Positions 16,418 to 23,672 of a stretch of 25,642 nt of DNA are shown piece by piece (position 1 is the stretch's first letter; the number at the start of each line of letters is the position of its first letter). The DNA lies in IMG/VR virus record IMGVR_UViG_3300028733_000012, positions 1 to 25,642 of that record; one strand, written 5' to 3'. A model generated the notes under the pieces. That model saw only the letters and a program-made list of their open reading frames with translations. It was not told the DNA's origin and ran no database searches. Origin of the DNA: a virus. The position numbers were made by a program, and so were the translations under genes.

Positions 16418-17304
16418 CAGAGCAATCCTGCCCTCACGATGTAGTCCCTGTAAACCCTGAGCAGAACGTCCACTGTCTTATTGCCTGTGCCCGTAAGAGC
16501 CTTGGCGCTGTACTTGATCTTGTACTGGTCTGTTGCGTACTCCAAGACATACTTGTCGGTGTATGAGGAGCCGCACGTAATGTCGTCTACAAGAAGCTTG
16601 AGACATTGGCTTACTACTGGTGGGATAACTTCGTGACCTGTTTCGAACTGGACAACGTAATCTTTACCTGTTGGGAAGGAACCACTTCGTCCATATGTTG
16701 AGCCATAGTCTGATCCTGCGAACATGAGCGAGATTGGCTTTCCAGACTCATAGTCCGAATCACCTAGGTGAATGATCGATGTCCTGTCAGGTGAGATTGC
16801 AAGGTCGTATGGGTTGGTTTCTGATTCAGAGTCGTAAACCAGAACTCCACTCTCCCATACCTTCAATAGCTTGTTGAGCTTGTAGGGTACCGTCAGGTAA
16901 TCGCTACCGCTGCCCTCTGTCTCATATGTTTCCTTGAGCATGTAGAATCCATTGGTGTATCCGTCGATAATGCCTCTGGCGACAACCTCATTGGCTACCG
17001 CCTTGGCATACTGCGCCTCAGTATAGATTGATGGCAGCAAAGCTTTGATATCGATGTATGGCCTCACAACGGACACCTGATCAGCTACCTTGAGATATCC
17101 TCCTGTGGATACCTTCATAACGTAGTCATCATCGTACATGCTTGGAACTTCAATTCTTAGAGCGCCCTCATTATCAGTTGTTGCGGTGCCCTTAGCAACC
17201 TCAACAGAGTCTCCGTCAACCAAAGACCAAGTGTATACTGTGCTTGCTTCTAGCCCCGCCTTGTCATAAAACAAAGGGAATGGGGGCACTCTATGAATGA
17301 TCAT
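16417..17304 (-). CDS. Head-tail adaptor (connector) protein with N-terminal Ig-like domain
   Basis: A 295-residue protein. Residues 1-85 have the beta pattern of an Ig-like or prealbumin-like domain (STVYTWSLVDGDSVEVAKGTA, then DDDYVMKVSTGGYLKVADQV, in separate strands). Residues 85-295 resemble adaptor proteins that bind under the portal: DIKALLPSIYTEAQYAKAVA helix, a beta-rich middle, then HEVIPPVVSQCLKLLVDDI helix and a final LLRVYRDYIVRAGLL helix. Two cysteines (CLKLLVDDITC) lie close together. It overlaps both neighbours (4 bases before, 1 base after). Role is inferred from order and from the GHEVIPPVV...L pattern typical of gp6-like adaptors. The extra N-terminal domain is longer than usual and may project from the neck. 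Confidence 0.65.
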   Translation of the reverse strand: MIIHRVPPFPLFYDKAGLEASTVYTWSLVDGDSVEVAKGTATTDNEGALRIEVPSMYDDDYVMKVSTGGYLKVADQVSVVRPYIDIKALLPSIYTEAQYAKAVANEVVARGIIDGYTNGFYMLKETYETEGSGSDYLTVPYKLNKLLKVWESGVLVYDSESETNPYDLAISPDRTSIIHLGDSDYESGKPISLMFAGSDYGSTYGRSGSFPTGKDYVVQFETGHEVIPPVVSQCLKLLVDDITCGSSYTDKYVLEYATDQYKIKYSAKALTGTGNKTVDVLLRVYRDYIVRAGLL

Positions 17305-17597
17305 CGTCCGTAGAATTCCTTTACTTCCTCAACGGATGCCTCGCGTACCTTCTTCAAGGTTACCCACTTGGCTGCCGCTTCCTTGGTAACCACGTTGAAT
17401 CCTGCCTTTAGCTTTCCGACTTCGGACCAATCGATATTACCCTGAGAGACAACAATTGTCTTGTCATCTGCTACCGGCGCTACAACTGTCTTACGCGGCT
17501 TGCGTGACTGCTTTTGTGTTACTCCGGTCTTGCCCATTACTAGGGCACCAACACCTTCCTCTACAGGCTCAGGTGCGGTGACTTCAACATCACTCAT
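17301..17597 (-). CDS. Small hypothetical protein between capsid and head-tail adaptor
   Basis: A 98-residue protein. The N-terminal 50 residues are acidic and then basic and proline-rich, probably disordered. The C-terminal part (WSEVGKLKAGFNVVTKEAAAKW, then VREASVEEVKEFYG) is compact and resembles a small protein I remember at this place in actinophage virion gene blocks, with no assigned function. The start at 17597 follows GGAGGAAA. An in-frame ATG at 17609 overlaps that Shine-Dalgarno, lies 6 bases after the -10 element, and would give 102 residues by a leaderless start. The stop overlaps the next start by 4 bases (ATGA), so the two genes are coupled. Confidence 0.75.
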   Translation of the reverse strand: MSDVEVTAPEPVEEGVGALVMGKTGVTQKQSRKPRKTVVAPVADDKTIVVSQGNIDWSEVGKLKAGFNVVTKEAAAKWVTLKKVREASVEEVKEFYGR

Positions 17598-17615
17598 ATT
17601 TTCCTCCATGCGTTC

Positions 17616-17624
17616 ATTATATCA
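17616..17624 (-). promoter_or_regulatory. Extended -10 promoter for the neck gene block
   Basis: Minus strand reads TGATATAAT, a perfect extended -10, 13 bases past the terminator stem. No -35 is seen, since the terminator stem occupies that area. Six bases (GAACGC) separate it from an ATG at 17609 that is in frame with the small gene downstream, so the message may begin exactly at that ATG. The stretch upstream (CCTTTGTCGT, then ATGATATAAT) is nearly repeated at the tail-chaperone promoter. Confidence 0.6.
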
Positions 17625-17637
17625 TTGGGTACGACAA

Positions 17638-17661
17638 AGGGGGCAGGTTACCCCGCCCCCT
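17638..17661 (-). terminator. Hairpin terminator after the major capsid gene
   Basis: A perfect 7-base stem (AGGGGGC at 17638-17644 with GCCCCCT at 17655-17661) encloses a 10-base loop, which can shorten by pairing GG with CC inside. On the minus strand the stem is followed by TTTGTCGT, a short, weak U-tract. It lies 20 bases after the capsid stop and just before the promoter at 17616-17624. Some readthrough is likely. Confidence 0.7.
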
Positions 17662-17680
17662 CTGACTTAGCTTCTACCGA

Positions 17681-18745
17681 TCAGATGTCGGCTGCTGCAT
17701 CTGCATAAGCAAGTGCGTCAAGCTCTTCCCAAGCGAGTCCGAAACGTACGTATACGGTGTACTCGATTGTGTCCTTCTTGTTACGGAACTCGCGGTACAT
17801 CTGCACGTCGCGCTGGAAGCCCCACAAGCGGTTCTGTGGGAAGGTTAGTTCCACACGATCCTCTGGGAAGTAAGGTACTTCCACAACATTCAGACCCAGA
17901 ACCTTAGTAGCCTTGAGGCCACCAATTACCTGATCGGTACCGTTGAGGTACGTCTGCTTGTTGTTGTCGGTCCAGATAGCGTTGGCAAGAGTACCGTTGT
18001 TACGAACAATGTTCGCAAATGTGGTAGAGCCTGCGTAGAACTTTAGACCGTTCTTCATTGCGCGATACTTGCGAGGCATCGTGTCGATGAGACCCTGCAT
18101 AACCTCTGGCGTCCATGCTCCGCCAGTAACGGTTACAACCTTCTCATGTGCTCCTGAACCGGATGCGTCAGCGAGAGCTACGAATCCCGGCATAATCTTG
18201 AGGAACTTGTCAGCGCCGGTACCTAGACCGTTGATTGCCAAGTCTTCAATGTCATTTGCTAGTGCGTTCGTCATGTTGCGAACGATGCGATCTTCGAGGG
18301 CATCCTTTTCGATGTTGTCCTCAAGAACTTCTGTGGAAAGCTCCCAGTCGAGACGAATCTTCTTCGTAGTAAGCTCAATCTTTGTGAATTCAGCTCCTGC
18401 GTTCTCGTAAGTTCCGTCAGCCTGTGCTGCGGCGCGGATTACACGCTCACCAACATTAAGCTTCTCAATTTCTGCGGTGTTTGCACGCATTGTGATCTTG
18501 CGACCATCCTGAGCAAGATAAGTAGCATCCCATACGTAATCGATGAACTGCTTGGACTGATCTGGCTGTAGGATTCCTCCACCGGCTGTACCGGATGGGT
18601 TAACGGCGTTAGCACCGGATGTGCTTCCGAAATAGCCACCAGCTACGTTTCCTACATTACCTGCGGCTGGGGAAGTTACTCCACCAATACCACCGGCTGC
18701 AAGAACACCAGCTTCAACGGCCTTTTCTAGAACCTCTTCTGACAT
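17681..18745 (-). CDS. Major capsid protein (HK97 fold)
   Basis: A 354-residue protein forming the capsid shell. A Gly/Ala-rich N-terminal arm of about 55 residues precedes the fold proper (SKQFIDYVWDATYLAQDGRKI). Helical and strand segments typical of HK97-like capsids follow: LDWELSTEVLEDN, DALEDRIVRNMTNALANDIEDLAINGLG (spine-helix-like), then a TP-rich mid-domain with MPRKYRAMKNGLKFYAG, and a C-terminal VYVRFGLAWEELDALAYADA. The ATG at 18745 is chosen because GGAGGTG lies just before it. An in-frame ATG at 18757 overlaps that Shine-Dalgarno and would add four residues. It follows the protease by 27 bases and is closed by a hairpin terminator. No long N-terminal scaffold domain is present, which fits scaffolding by the protease C-terminus. 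Confidence 0.92.
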   Translation of the reverse strand: MSEEVLEKAVEAGVLAAGGIGGVTSPAAGNVGNVAGGYFGSTSGANAVNPSGTAGGGILQPDQSKQFIDYVWDATYLAQDGRKITMRANTAEIEKLNVGERVIRAAAQADGTYENAGAEFTKIELTTKKIRLDWELSTEVLEDNIEKDALEDRIVRNMTNALANDIEDLAINGLGTGADKFLKIMPGFVALADASGSGAHEKVVTVTGGAWTPEVMQGLIDTMPRKYRAMKNGLKFYAGSTTFANIVRNNGTLANAIWTDNNKQTYLNGTDQVIGGLKATKVLGLNVVEVPYFPEDRVELTFPQNRLWGFQRDVQMYREFRNKKDTIEYTVYVRFGLAWEELDALAYADAAADI

Positions 18746-18772
18746 TTTCACCTCCATTTGTTATTAAAACTG

Positions 18773-20275
18773 TCAGTTGTTGAAATAGGCGGTATCGAGG
18801 ATACGTCCAGCCCATTTACTTTGCTTAGCCGGTACTACCGACTCTACCTGCCTAATCTCGCCCAGATCAGCAGACTTCTGGAATGCGCTCTTGCTTTCCA
18901 CAGCATCGACACGCTTACCAAATTCATTTGTTGCGGAAGCAATCTCGTCCTTGGCTGCGGACAGGTCAGAAGAGACCTTCTGGATTGCTTCGCTGTTTTC
19001 CTGCACCGTTCCACCGAGAGACTTCACAAGTTCTGCAAGTCCAGCGAGTGGTGCCAATGCGTCGGTGAGACTCTTGAGCAGTGCCTTCATTTCAGAGTTG
19101 TCATCTACTGGGGCTTCAACAGCCTTCTCGACAACAACCTCTTCTGCGGCAACCTCTTCGACAGGTTCTACAACCTCTTCGACAGCTACCTCTTCTACGA
19201 CAGTCTCTTCTGCGGCATCCTTAGGTGTTCCTTCGAATACCTGCGGTGCGCCTAGGGATTCATCAACAGACTTCTCGATGACTACCTCCTCTACGACTGT
19301 TACGTCAGTTTCAGCGTTGTTCACGTTCTCAACCTCCTTATCCTTGGTCTTTGATAGTGAAGAAACATTCTTCAAAATACGACGATTTGCTGCAACCATT
19401 GTATCATCATTTTGTGCATAGATGCGTACAATTGCTACAGGGTCAGTTTCCGATGCGTTAAACACTTCATCAGAAGTGTCTAGCTTTACCGTTCCTGCGC
19501 TAATTACCTTCTCGATTACTCCGATACCCTCGTTGAAATCTACGGTATCACCGTCAGAAGGTACGTACCTTGCACCAGCCAATAGGGACTTGACAACTTC
19601 CATCTTGTCGCTATCGGATGATTCTACGAAACCAATGTTCTGCATTGTTGTATCACAGTGGTAACAAGTTGTTGCGGTTGCAGATGTAATCTGAACCGTA
19701 TTGTCGTTGCGGCACCAGAATACATTCTCTGGTGAAGTGTTTGCTAGGTATCCACCATCGGCACTCTTTTCGAATGACATGATTGCGGATAGCTGGTTAC
19801 ATGGGTTGTCTACCAAGGAGAGTTCGTTAAGGAAGTAATCCTCGATGACCCTGTAGATTCCCTTGTCTACGATCTTGTCGGATGTCTTGGTTACGACTCC
19901 ACCAATGGAGAAGCCCCTCAGGGTACCGTCCAAAACCTTCTGCCAAGTATCCTCAGCGCCCTTGGAAACATACGCTGAGACAAAGATACCGTTGTAGACC
20001 TTGTCGGTCTTTGGATCATAGAAGCGCTCTGGCTTGAATGAGATGACGCTTCCAACAGCCTTTAGCCTGTCGTGCATCTCTCGCATGTTGCCCGCGAAAC
20101 TCTTGAATGCCTTAAGCGATGCCTCAATAGGTACGATATCTCCTGCAAGGTCGATATTATCGAGCGTTGCAAATCCGTGGACCATTCGACGTTCTGTGTC
20201 CACCTTTGTAAGTGGAACAGTGAATTCGATACGTCCATCGATAATCTTACCGGAAGTTTCAGCGAAATTCATCAT
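18773..20275 (-). CDS. Prohead maturation protease with C-terminal scaffold-like region
   Basis: A 500-residue protein. Residues 25-165 match the capsid maturation protease fold of HK97 gp4/XkdF type: GFATLDNIDLAGDIV (34-48), MREMH with candidate catalytic His68, TLRGFSIGG with candidate nucleophile Ser123, and FLNELSLVDNPCN (148-160), a strong family signature. Residues about 228-290 form a small beta domain ending AIVRIYAQ. Cys159, Cys188, Cys204 and Cys207 could bind a metal. Residues 322-390 are very rich in Glu and Val. Residues 395-465 form a likely coiled coil. The acidic and coiled-coil parts look like a scaffold fused to the protease, which would be cut away after assembly. Two adjacent ATGs (20275 and 20272) follow AGGAG with 4 or 7 bases spacing, and either could be used. 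The capsid gene follows directly. Confidence 0.88.
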   Translation of the reverse strand: MMNFAETSGKIIDGRIEFTVPLTKVDTERRMVHGFATLDNIDLAGDIVPIEASLKAFKSFAGNMREMHDRLKAVGSVISFKPERFYDPKTDKVYNGIFVSAYVSKGAEDTWQKVLDGTLRGFSIGGVVTKTSDKIVDKGIYRVIEDYFLNELSLVDNPCNQLSAIMSFEKSADGGYLANTSPENVFWCRNDNTVQITSATATTCYHCDTTMQNIGFVESSDSDKMEVVKSLLAGARYVPSDGDTVDFNEGIGVIEKVISAGTVKLDTSDEVFNASETDPVAIVRIYAQNDDTMVAANRRILKNVSSLSKTKDKEVENVNNAETDVTVVEEVVIEKSVDESLGAPQVFEGTPKDAAEETVVEEVAVEEVVEPVEEVAAEEVVVEKAVEAPVDDNSEMKALLKSLTDALAPLAGLAELVKSLGGTVQENSEAIQKVSSDLSAAKDEIASATNEFGKRVDAVESKSAFQKSADLGEIRQVESVVPAKQSKWAGRILDTAYFNN

Positions 20276-20284
20276 AGCTCTCCT

Positions 20285-20293
20285 AGTATATCA
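20285..20293 (-). promoter_or_regulatory. Candidate extended -10 overlapping the portal stop codon
   Basis: The portal stop TGA runs straight into TATACT, giving TGATATACT. Only 9 bases (AGGAGAGCT) separate it from the first protease ATG, so transcription from here would start inside or just after the Shine-Dalgarno. It is the weakest of the series on position, but it repeats the stop-codon overlap seen at 25069-25077. Confidence 0.3.
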
Positions 20294-21997
20294 CTTATTT
20301 GCTTTTGCTCCACTACCCTTTGGATTTCTTCCAGTGGCAGTTGTTGGAGAATCAGAAGCATTCTGTGAACGTGACCTATCACGCGCATCGCGGGCTGGCT
20401 TTGCTCCCGCTACGGCAGGCTTAGCTGCTACTGCCTCAGCCTTTGCTTGTGCGGCAGTTGCTGCTGTATCAGCCTTCATTTGGTTTTCCTGAGCCTTGGC
20501 ATCAAGCTGCATTTGCATTTGTTCCTTGGCCTGATTTGCCTGCTCATCATCAAGACCCTCAATCTGAGCCTTGCCCAAATCTCCACGTACCTCATTAGGC
20601 TTGATAACATTCTGACCCAAGTAGATTTCGTGAATCTGTGCGGATACGAGTTCGTCAACAACAGAAGCCTCGTTGAACTTGAGTTCTACCAAGAGAGTCG
20701 CTTCCTTGATGATATTGGACACAACCTTCTCTAGGTAACGCTGCAATGGACGAATAACGTTGTCACGGAATGTACGGTCCTGTGTTACTGCCGCCGCTAC
20801 ACCGCTACCCTCAGCAATACCCAGCTTTGACAGCGGTACTTGGTGAGCCATCAAGATGTTCTGGCGATTGTTCTGGCGGTACTGCTCGAAGCTGGCATCC
20901 TGAATCTTGTTCTCTACAGGTTCCATCTTGAACTCAACCTTGTTGCCATCGGCATCAGGAGGAAGAGGGACGAACAGGGTACGGTGATTCTGACCCTTGA
21001 GGTTTGTCTGTAGGAATCGGAATAGCTTGTCTTCTGCCGTTGCTGAAAGCTTGGCACCCTTGAGGGTGATAAGATAACGAGGCACAGCCTTGTTCTCGAA
21101 GTACTCAAGGTTGTATTGTTCTGCCTGCTGGTCACCGACAACAGAAGTTGCTGCGGACACAACGTCAGGCACACCATAATAGGTATTCAATGGTGAGTAC
21201 TTCTTGAAATGAATGATTTCGTTTGGCTCTGGGTCACCAATGATTGGGTCAGGGTTCTTTGCACCGAAGTTACGGAAGTAAACTACCTTCTGTCCAATGA
21301 TCTGAACATAGCCATCCTTGAGGCGACGCACACGAACTGTAATAGCAGGAACGTGACCGACATAACCAATCTTTCCCGTGGTTGTACGACCGATTTCCAT
21401 GTAGCCGTTTCCGGTTGCTTCATAGTCAGTGACAATCTTGTTCATTGTGTCAGTGAATGCGTCCTGATCATTAAGACCTTCGAGCCATTCGCGTGCAGCT
21501 ACCTTGATCTTGTCAAGCTTCTTCTTGGCCTTGTCCTGAGCCTCTGGCTTCTTGGTCTGTAGCTCCTGCATTGCCTTGGGGGTAAGCTGAAAGGAGAACT
21601 CCATACCCACGGCAGAATGAACCTTCGCAGAGATAGCGGAGTGGTTGGAGAAGCTGGTGTCATAGAACCCAGCTAGGGTGTACAGGTTGTAGGGTGGGTT
21701 GATGGCGTCAAAGGCACCGTAGCCGTTGACATAATTTAACTTGCCGGGATTGATCTGGTTGGACTGCGCTCCACTACCCGAAGGCTGCATCTTGGACGAT
21801 TCCTCGTAAGATGCTGTAGGCGCTGCGCCCAATGACTTCTCAAGACGATCTACACGACGCTTGAGGTTGTTGTCTAGATTAACAGACTCAGACTTGATAT
21901 CCTTCCAAGCCTTATCGAAAGGGTCTGCGCTTGGCTTTGGTGTGGGGAGAATCTCATCCCTTGCCACCTTTACATCAATGAAGGTGTCAGTACTCAT
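20291..21997 (-). CDS. Portal protein
   Basis: A 568-residue protein with the landmarks of HK97/PBSX-type portals: the DYEATGNGYMEIGR block (residues 191-204), VPAITVRVRR soon after it, the IIHFKKYSP...YYGVPDV block (residues 261-279), and a central helical region that would form the channel. The first 95 residues include a charged helix and a low-complexity linker. The last 90 or so are Ala/Gln/Lys/Arg-rich and probably disordered or DNA-facing. Twelve copies normally form the ring at one capsid vertex through which DNA is packaged. The ATG lies inside the preceding gene and has only a poor Shine-Dalgarno, so translational coupling is likely. The stop TGA overlaps a promoter-like element for the protease. 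Confidence 0.92.
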   Translation of the reverse strand: MSTDTFIDVKVARDEILPTPKPSADPFDKAWKDIKSESVNLDNNLKRRVDRLEKSLGAAPTASYEESSKMQPSGSGAQSNQINPGKLNYVNGYGAFDAINPPYNLYTLAGFYDTSFSNHSAISAKVHSAVGMEFSFQLTPKAMQELQTKKPEAQDKAKKKLDKIKVAAREWLEGLNDQDAFTDTMNKIVTDYEATGNGYMEIGRTTTGKIGYVGHVPAITVRVRRLKDGYVQIIGQKVVYFRNFGAKNPDPIIGDPEPNEIIHFKKYSPLNTYYGVPDVVSAATSVVGDQQAEQYNLEYFENKAVPRYLITLKGAKLSATAEDKLFRFLQTNLKGQNHRTLFVPLPPDADGNKVEFKMEPVENKIQDASFEQYRQNNRQNILMAHQVPLSKLGIAEGSGVAAAVTQDRTFRDNVIRPLQRYLEKVVSNIIKEATLLVELKFNEASVVDELVSAQIHEIYLGQNVIKPNEVRGDLGKAQIEGLDDEQANQAKEQMQMQLDAKAQENQMKADTAATAAQAKAEAVAAKPAVAGAKPARDARDRSRSQNASDSPTTATGRNPKGSGAKANK

Positions 21998-22358
21998 TGT
22001 GACCGTTCTTTCTCATTGCTGCCTGTGCTGCCGCCAAAGCACCGAGGTCATTAACGCTGGGGATAAGACCTTCCTTTAGTCGGTCTACCTGCTCAGAGTG
22101 TTCGTCATCTGATGCCCTGCGGATTCCAGCTTGGAACCAAGGCTTGCCTTCTGGCTGACCATAATGTGCTGCTGCATTCTTGAGCTTCTTCATTGCGTCG
22201 AAGTCATACATGGAGCTAGCCTTGATATTGAGCATGTTTCCGTTACCGTCATGGAATAGGTGACCATCTGGCAACTGCCAGAAGAAAAGTCCCCACTCGT
22301 ACATCTTGGGAACAATTGTGGTCTTATGCTTTGCTTTGCTGAATGGATCGTCGCTCAT
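21987..22358 (-). CDS. Small hypothetical protein preceding the portal
   Basis: A 123-residue protein, not recognised. It is hydrophilic with aromatic stretches (YEWGLFFWQLPDGHLFHDGNGN, whose first part lies near residues 20-30) and an alanine-rich C-terminal helix (DLGALAAAQAAMRKN). No membrane or signal segment is seen. It overlaps the portal start by 11 bases, with the portal ATG lying inside its last codons, so it probably helps translation of the portal. No Shine-Dalgarno is seen before its ATG, but an extended -10 lies 7 bases upstream. Position suggests a packaging or head-assembly accessory role, but nothing in the sequence shows this. Confidence 0.75.
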   Translation of the reverse strand: MSDDPFSKAKHKTTIVPKMYEWGLFFWQLPDGHLFHDGNGNMLNIKASSMYDFDAMKKLKNAAAHYGQPEGKPWFQAGIRRASDDEHSEQVDRLKEGLIPSVNDLGALAAAQAAMRKNGHNEY

Positions 22359-22365
22359 ATACGCT

Positions 22366-22374
22366 ATTGTAGCA
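22366..22374 (-). promoter_or_regulatory. Extended -10 promoter before the head gene block
   Basis: Minus strand reads TGCTACAAT, starting two bases after the stop (TAA, 22379-22377) of the preceding gene. Seven bases separate the hexamer from the ATG at 22358. That gene has no visible Shine-Dalgarno sequence, so a leaderless transcript starting at or next to the ATG is predicted. No -35 is seen. Confidence 0.5.
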
Positions 22375-22376
22375 TA

Positions 22377-23672
22377 TTAGGCTGAATACGTACCGACACC
22401 TTTCCATGATGGCGTCGAAAGTACAAGATTCTCACCACTGTCCAACACGATAGCCTTAGAAGTAATTGTGATACCATCGTCAATGATGTACAGGGTGTGA
22501 GATTCCTCCCCCTCATCCTCACCCACAACGTATCTGTTTGTACCAATTGTTCCACGGTACTGCTTACCAATGTCCATTGCGGGAACGTCAGACGCAGAGA
22601 TATAAAGTTCAGCCCAAGTCTTGTCGTCCCAGTCCTGCCATGCCATTGACGTGTTGTTTGAGTATGCGACCTGTGCCCAAGAACGGAAGTTCATAATCTT
22701 GGCAAGGTTGTCTCCACCATAGAAGATGATGTTCTTTAGCTTTACGCCGGGACCAAAGGTGAACTTGGGTACTTCTGTACCCGGTTGGACTGGTGAATCA
22801 AAGGCGACACCGATTGCTGTCCATACTCCATTACGTAGTGTTGGAACAGAAACTTGCTGTCCACCTTGGAACAAAGTAAATCCGGTGTCCAAAGTTGTTT
22901 CACCTACGGAGAACCTAGCGGACACTCCTCCGTCATCGTACTGGGAGATGAAGAACTTCGTAATTCCGTCACCAACGGATAGTTCCATATCAACGTTGTC
23001 GTAGTACGCATCAGACTTTACCCAGAACTGCAATCCCAAGAATGTCTCATACTGTCTGCTAGTAACAGACACCTGTCCATCCAGAACAGAGATACCGCTC
23101 TCGTTGCCGAGGTTCATGACGGAACCCTCTGCCTTACCAATCATGTATGGTGATACGTTCTTCTTTGAGTAGTAGACACCTTCTGGCACGTATGGCAAAG
23201 CCTTAAGCTGTCCCTGTGTGCCTACCTCATTCCAATTACCGTTGTCGAAAAGGGCAAACACGGATACTTGAGGAAGCGTTGATGGTACAAGAGAATCATT
23301 ATCCAACAGGAAGTGGACATCCATTTCGTACAGATGTGGGTTGGGCAACCTAAAATCTAGGATCACGTCTGCTGGAATCCTGTATAACAGATTCTCCTCA
23401 GCAATGACGATAAGACTCTCTTCTGATCCCTGATTGGCAAATAGTGCATCAATGCACTTACCCTTGATCTTATGGAAGGACACATATGCCTGCCCGCGAA
23501 CAATTGGCGATGACATGGAGACATGGATGAACTTGATGTTGGACGTTGTTCTTCCGCCCGCATCAAGGTCAACCTGAGAGATACCGGACAGTGGTGTCCT
23601 AGACCTATAGTAGGTCTTCGTCATTGTGTATTCTCGGTCCTTGCCGAAACGATTGTTAGTCAGGTACGTCAT
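22377..23672 (-). CDS. Second beta-rich LamG-like structural protein
   Basis: A 431-residue protein. An in-frame TTG at 23687 would add five residues, but the ATG at 23672 is chosen because GAGAGGG lies 3 bases before it. The N-terminal half (residues about 25-160) has an extended beta pattern. Residues about 195-330 (FLGLQFWVKSDAYYDNVDMELSVGDG, then RNGVWTAIGVAF, then VKLKNIIFYGGDNLAKIMNFRSW) resemble a LamG-like jelly roll, and a short C-terminal beta domain follows. It overlaps the preceding gene by 17 bases, and the two look like two halves of what is often one long minor tail protein. Exact function is not known to me. Receptor binding or capsid decoration are both possible. Confidence 0.65.
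   Translation of the reverse strand: MTYLTNNRFGKDREYTMTKTYYRSRTPLSGISQVDLDAGGRTTSNIKFIHVSMSSPIVRGQAYVSFHKIKGKCIDALFANQGSEESLIVIAEENLLYRIPADVILDFRLPNPHLYEMDVHFLLDNDSLVPSTLPQVSVFALFDNGNWNEVGTQGQLKALPYVPEGVYYSKKNVSPYMIGKAEGSVMNLGNESGISVLDGQVSVTSRQYETFLGLQFWVKSDAYYDNVDMELSVGDGITKFFISQYDDGGVSARFSVGETTLDTGFTLFQGGQQVSVPTLRNGVWTAIGVAFDSPVQPGTEVPKFTFGPGVKLKNIIFYGGDNLAKIMNFRSWAQVAYSNNTSMAWQDWDDKTWAELYISASDVPAMDIGKQYRGTIGTNRYVVGEDEGEESHTLYIIDDGITITSKAIVLDSGENLVLSTPSWKGVGTYSA

Noticed and set aside
18746-18790. Promoter for the capsid gene in the 27-base gap (TTTAAT)
   Set aside because: It has no TG extension and no -35 at the right distance, so support is much weaker than for the other gaps.
18891-19421. 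Plus-strand open frame of 176 codons rich in Ser and Thr
   Set aside because: Its composition is the complement of the Glu/Val-rich part of the protease gene, whose repeated codons leave other frames open.
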